From Clostridiaceae bacterium (GTDB lineage: Bacteria > Bacillota > Clostridia > Oscillospirales > Acutalibacteraceae), in NCBI GenBank assembly GCA_904501895.1, contig CAJGCX010000088.1, positions 1-7,260 of the forward strand: a stretch of 7,260 nt of DNA, in the 5' to 3' direction. Shown piece after piece: positions 7,021 to 7,260 of this stretch. The notes beneath the pieces are model-generated. The model was not told the DNA's origin and made no database searches. It worked only from the letters and a program-made list of their open reading frames with translations. A program made the position numbers and the translations under genes. How positions within the stretch are numbered: the first letter of the stretch is position 1; each line of letters starts with the position of its first letter.

Positions 7021-7117
7021 GCAATTCGCATGTGCGGTGATTTTAATGGAATTGCATACACTGTATGTCCTGTTAAAAGTTGACCCGTACAGAGGATAAA
7101 ATAAGGAGGAAAAAACA
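7021..7117 (+). ncRNA. Potentially structured 5' leader of rpsB
   Basis: The predicted leader can form two main stems. Stem 1 is GCAATTC (7021-7027) with GAATTGC (7049-7055), enclosing a small CGC/GCG hairpin around 7027-7036. Stem 2 is CTGTATG (7061-7067) with CGTACAG (7086-7092), including one G-U pair. An alternative hairpin, GCATAC (7054-7059) with GTATGT (7063-7068), would compete with both stems. The second stem ends 10 bases before the ribosome site. In E. coli S2 represses its own rpsB-tsf transcript; a similar role here is inference, and I do not recognise a named leader family. Confidence 0.4.
7103..7109 (+). promoter_or_regulatory. Ribosome binding site of rpsB
   Basis: AAGGAGG is a full-strength Shine-Dalgarno site 8 bases before ATG 7118. 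It is the best in the window and fits a highly expressed gene. Confidence 0.9.
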
Positions 7118-7260
7118 ATGTCAGTAGTATCTATGAAACAGTTACTCGAGGCAGGTGTTCACTTCGGACACCAGACAAGAAGATGGAACCCAAAAATGGC
7201 TGAATACATCTTCACTGAAAGAAATGGTATTTATATCATTGACCTTCAGAAAACAGTTAA
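7118..7260 (+). CDS. rpsB: 30S ribosomal protein S2, N-terminal 47 codons, runs off the right edge
   Basis: S2 is a late-assembling protein of the small ribosomal subunit, needed for binding of S1-type factors and translation initiation. The visible residues include the N-terminal family signature LLEAGVHFGHQTRRWNPKM (9-27) followed by YIFTERNGIYIIDLQKTV, which matches bacterial S2 closely. The full protein is usually about 230-260 residues, so some 80 percent lies beyond the window. The start is fixed by a strong AAGGAGG site. In most bacteria tsf (elongation factor Ts) follows, so it would be expected just downstream. The gene has its own promoter and leader and is not part of the uppP operon, although read-through from it is possible because no clear terminator lies between. 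Confidence 0.97.
   Translation, partial: MSVVSMKQLLEAGVHFGHQTRRWNPKMAEYIFTERNGIYIIDLQKTV

Overview
The window looks like an ordinary chromosomal segment of a low-GC, Gram-positive-type bacterium. Class Clostridia, possibly a gut Ruminococcaceae/Oscillospiraceae-like lineage, is my best guess. The reasons are AT-rich coding DNA with T/A-ending codons, strong AAGGAG-type ribosome binding sites, a TTG and a GTG start, an aconitase of the clostridial type, and a SpoIIIE/FtsK translocase. The genus is inferred, not shown.

Layout: (1) Bases 1-572, minus strand: the first 190 codons of an aconitate hydratase that runs off the left edge. (2) Bases 573-762: a divergent control region. It holds a strong minus-strand promoter whose -35 lies in a 10-bp inverted repeat, and a separate plus-strand extended -10 promoter. 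(3) Bases 763-6950, plus strand: four tightly packed genes that read as one operon. They are uppP (undecaprenyl-diphosphatase), an ftsK/spoIIIE DNA translocase, a YgiQ-family radical SAM protein, and a membrane-anchored ComEC-like metallo-beta-lactamase-fold protein. The junctions are a 15-bp gap, an 11-bp overlap and a 50-bp overlap. (4) Bases 6951-7117: an intergenic region with a strong promoter and a leader that can fold, upstream of (5) rpsB (ribosomal protein S2), which runs off the right edge.

The operon joins cell-envelope lipid recycling (UppP) with chromosome segregation (FtsK/SpoIIIE). Two further genes have less certain roles: a radical SAM enzyme of unknown substrate and a predicted surface-facing hydrolase. 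Close packing suggests co-transcription and some translational coupling, but not a shared pathway.

I found no mobile element, CRISPR array, tRNA or rRNA, and no clear previously undescribed system. The points most worth a second look are the two start reassignments (uppP TTG 763, ygiQ GTG 4127), the inverted repeat over the aconitase promoter, the rpsB leader fold, and the 50-bp overlap feeding the anchored hydrolase gene.
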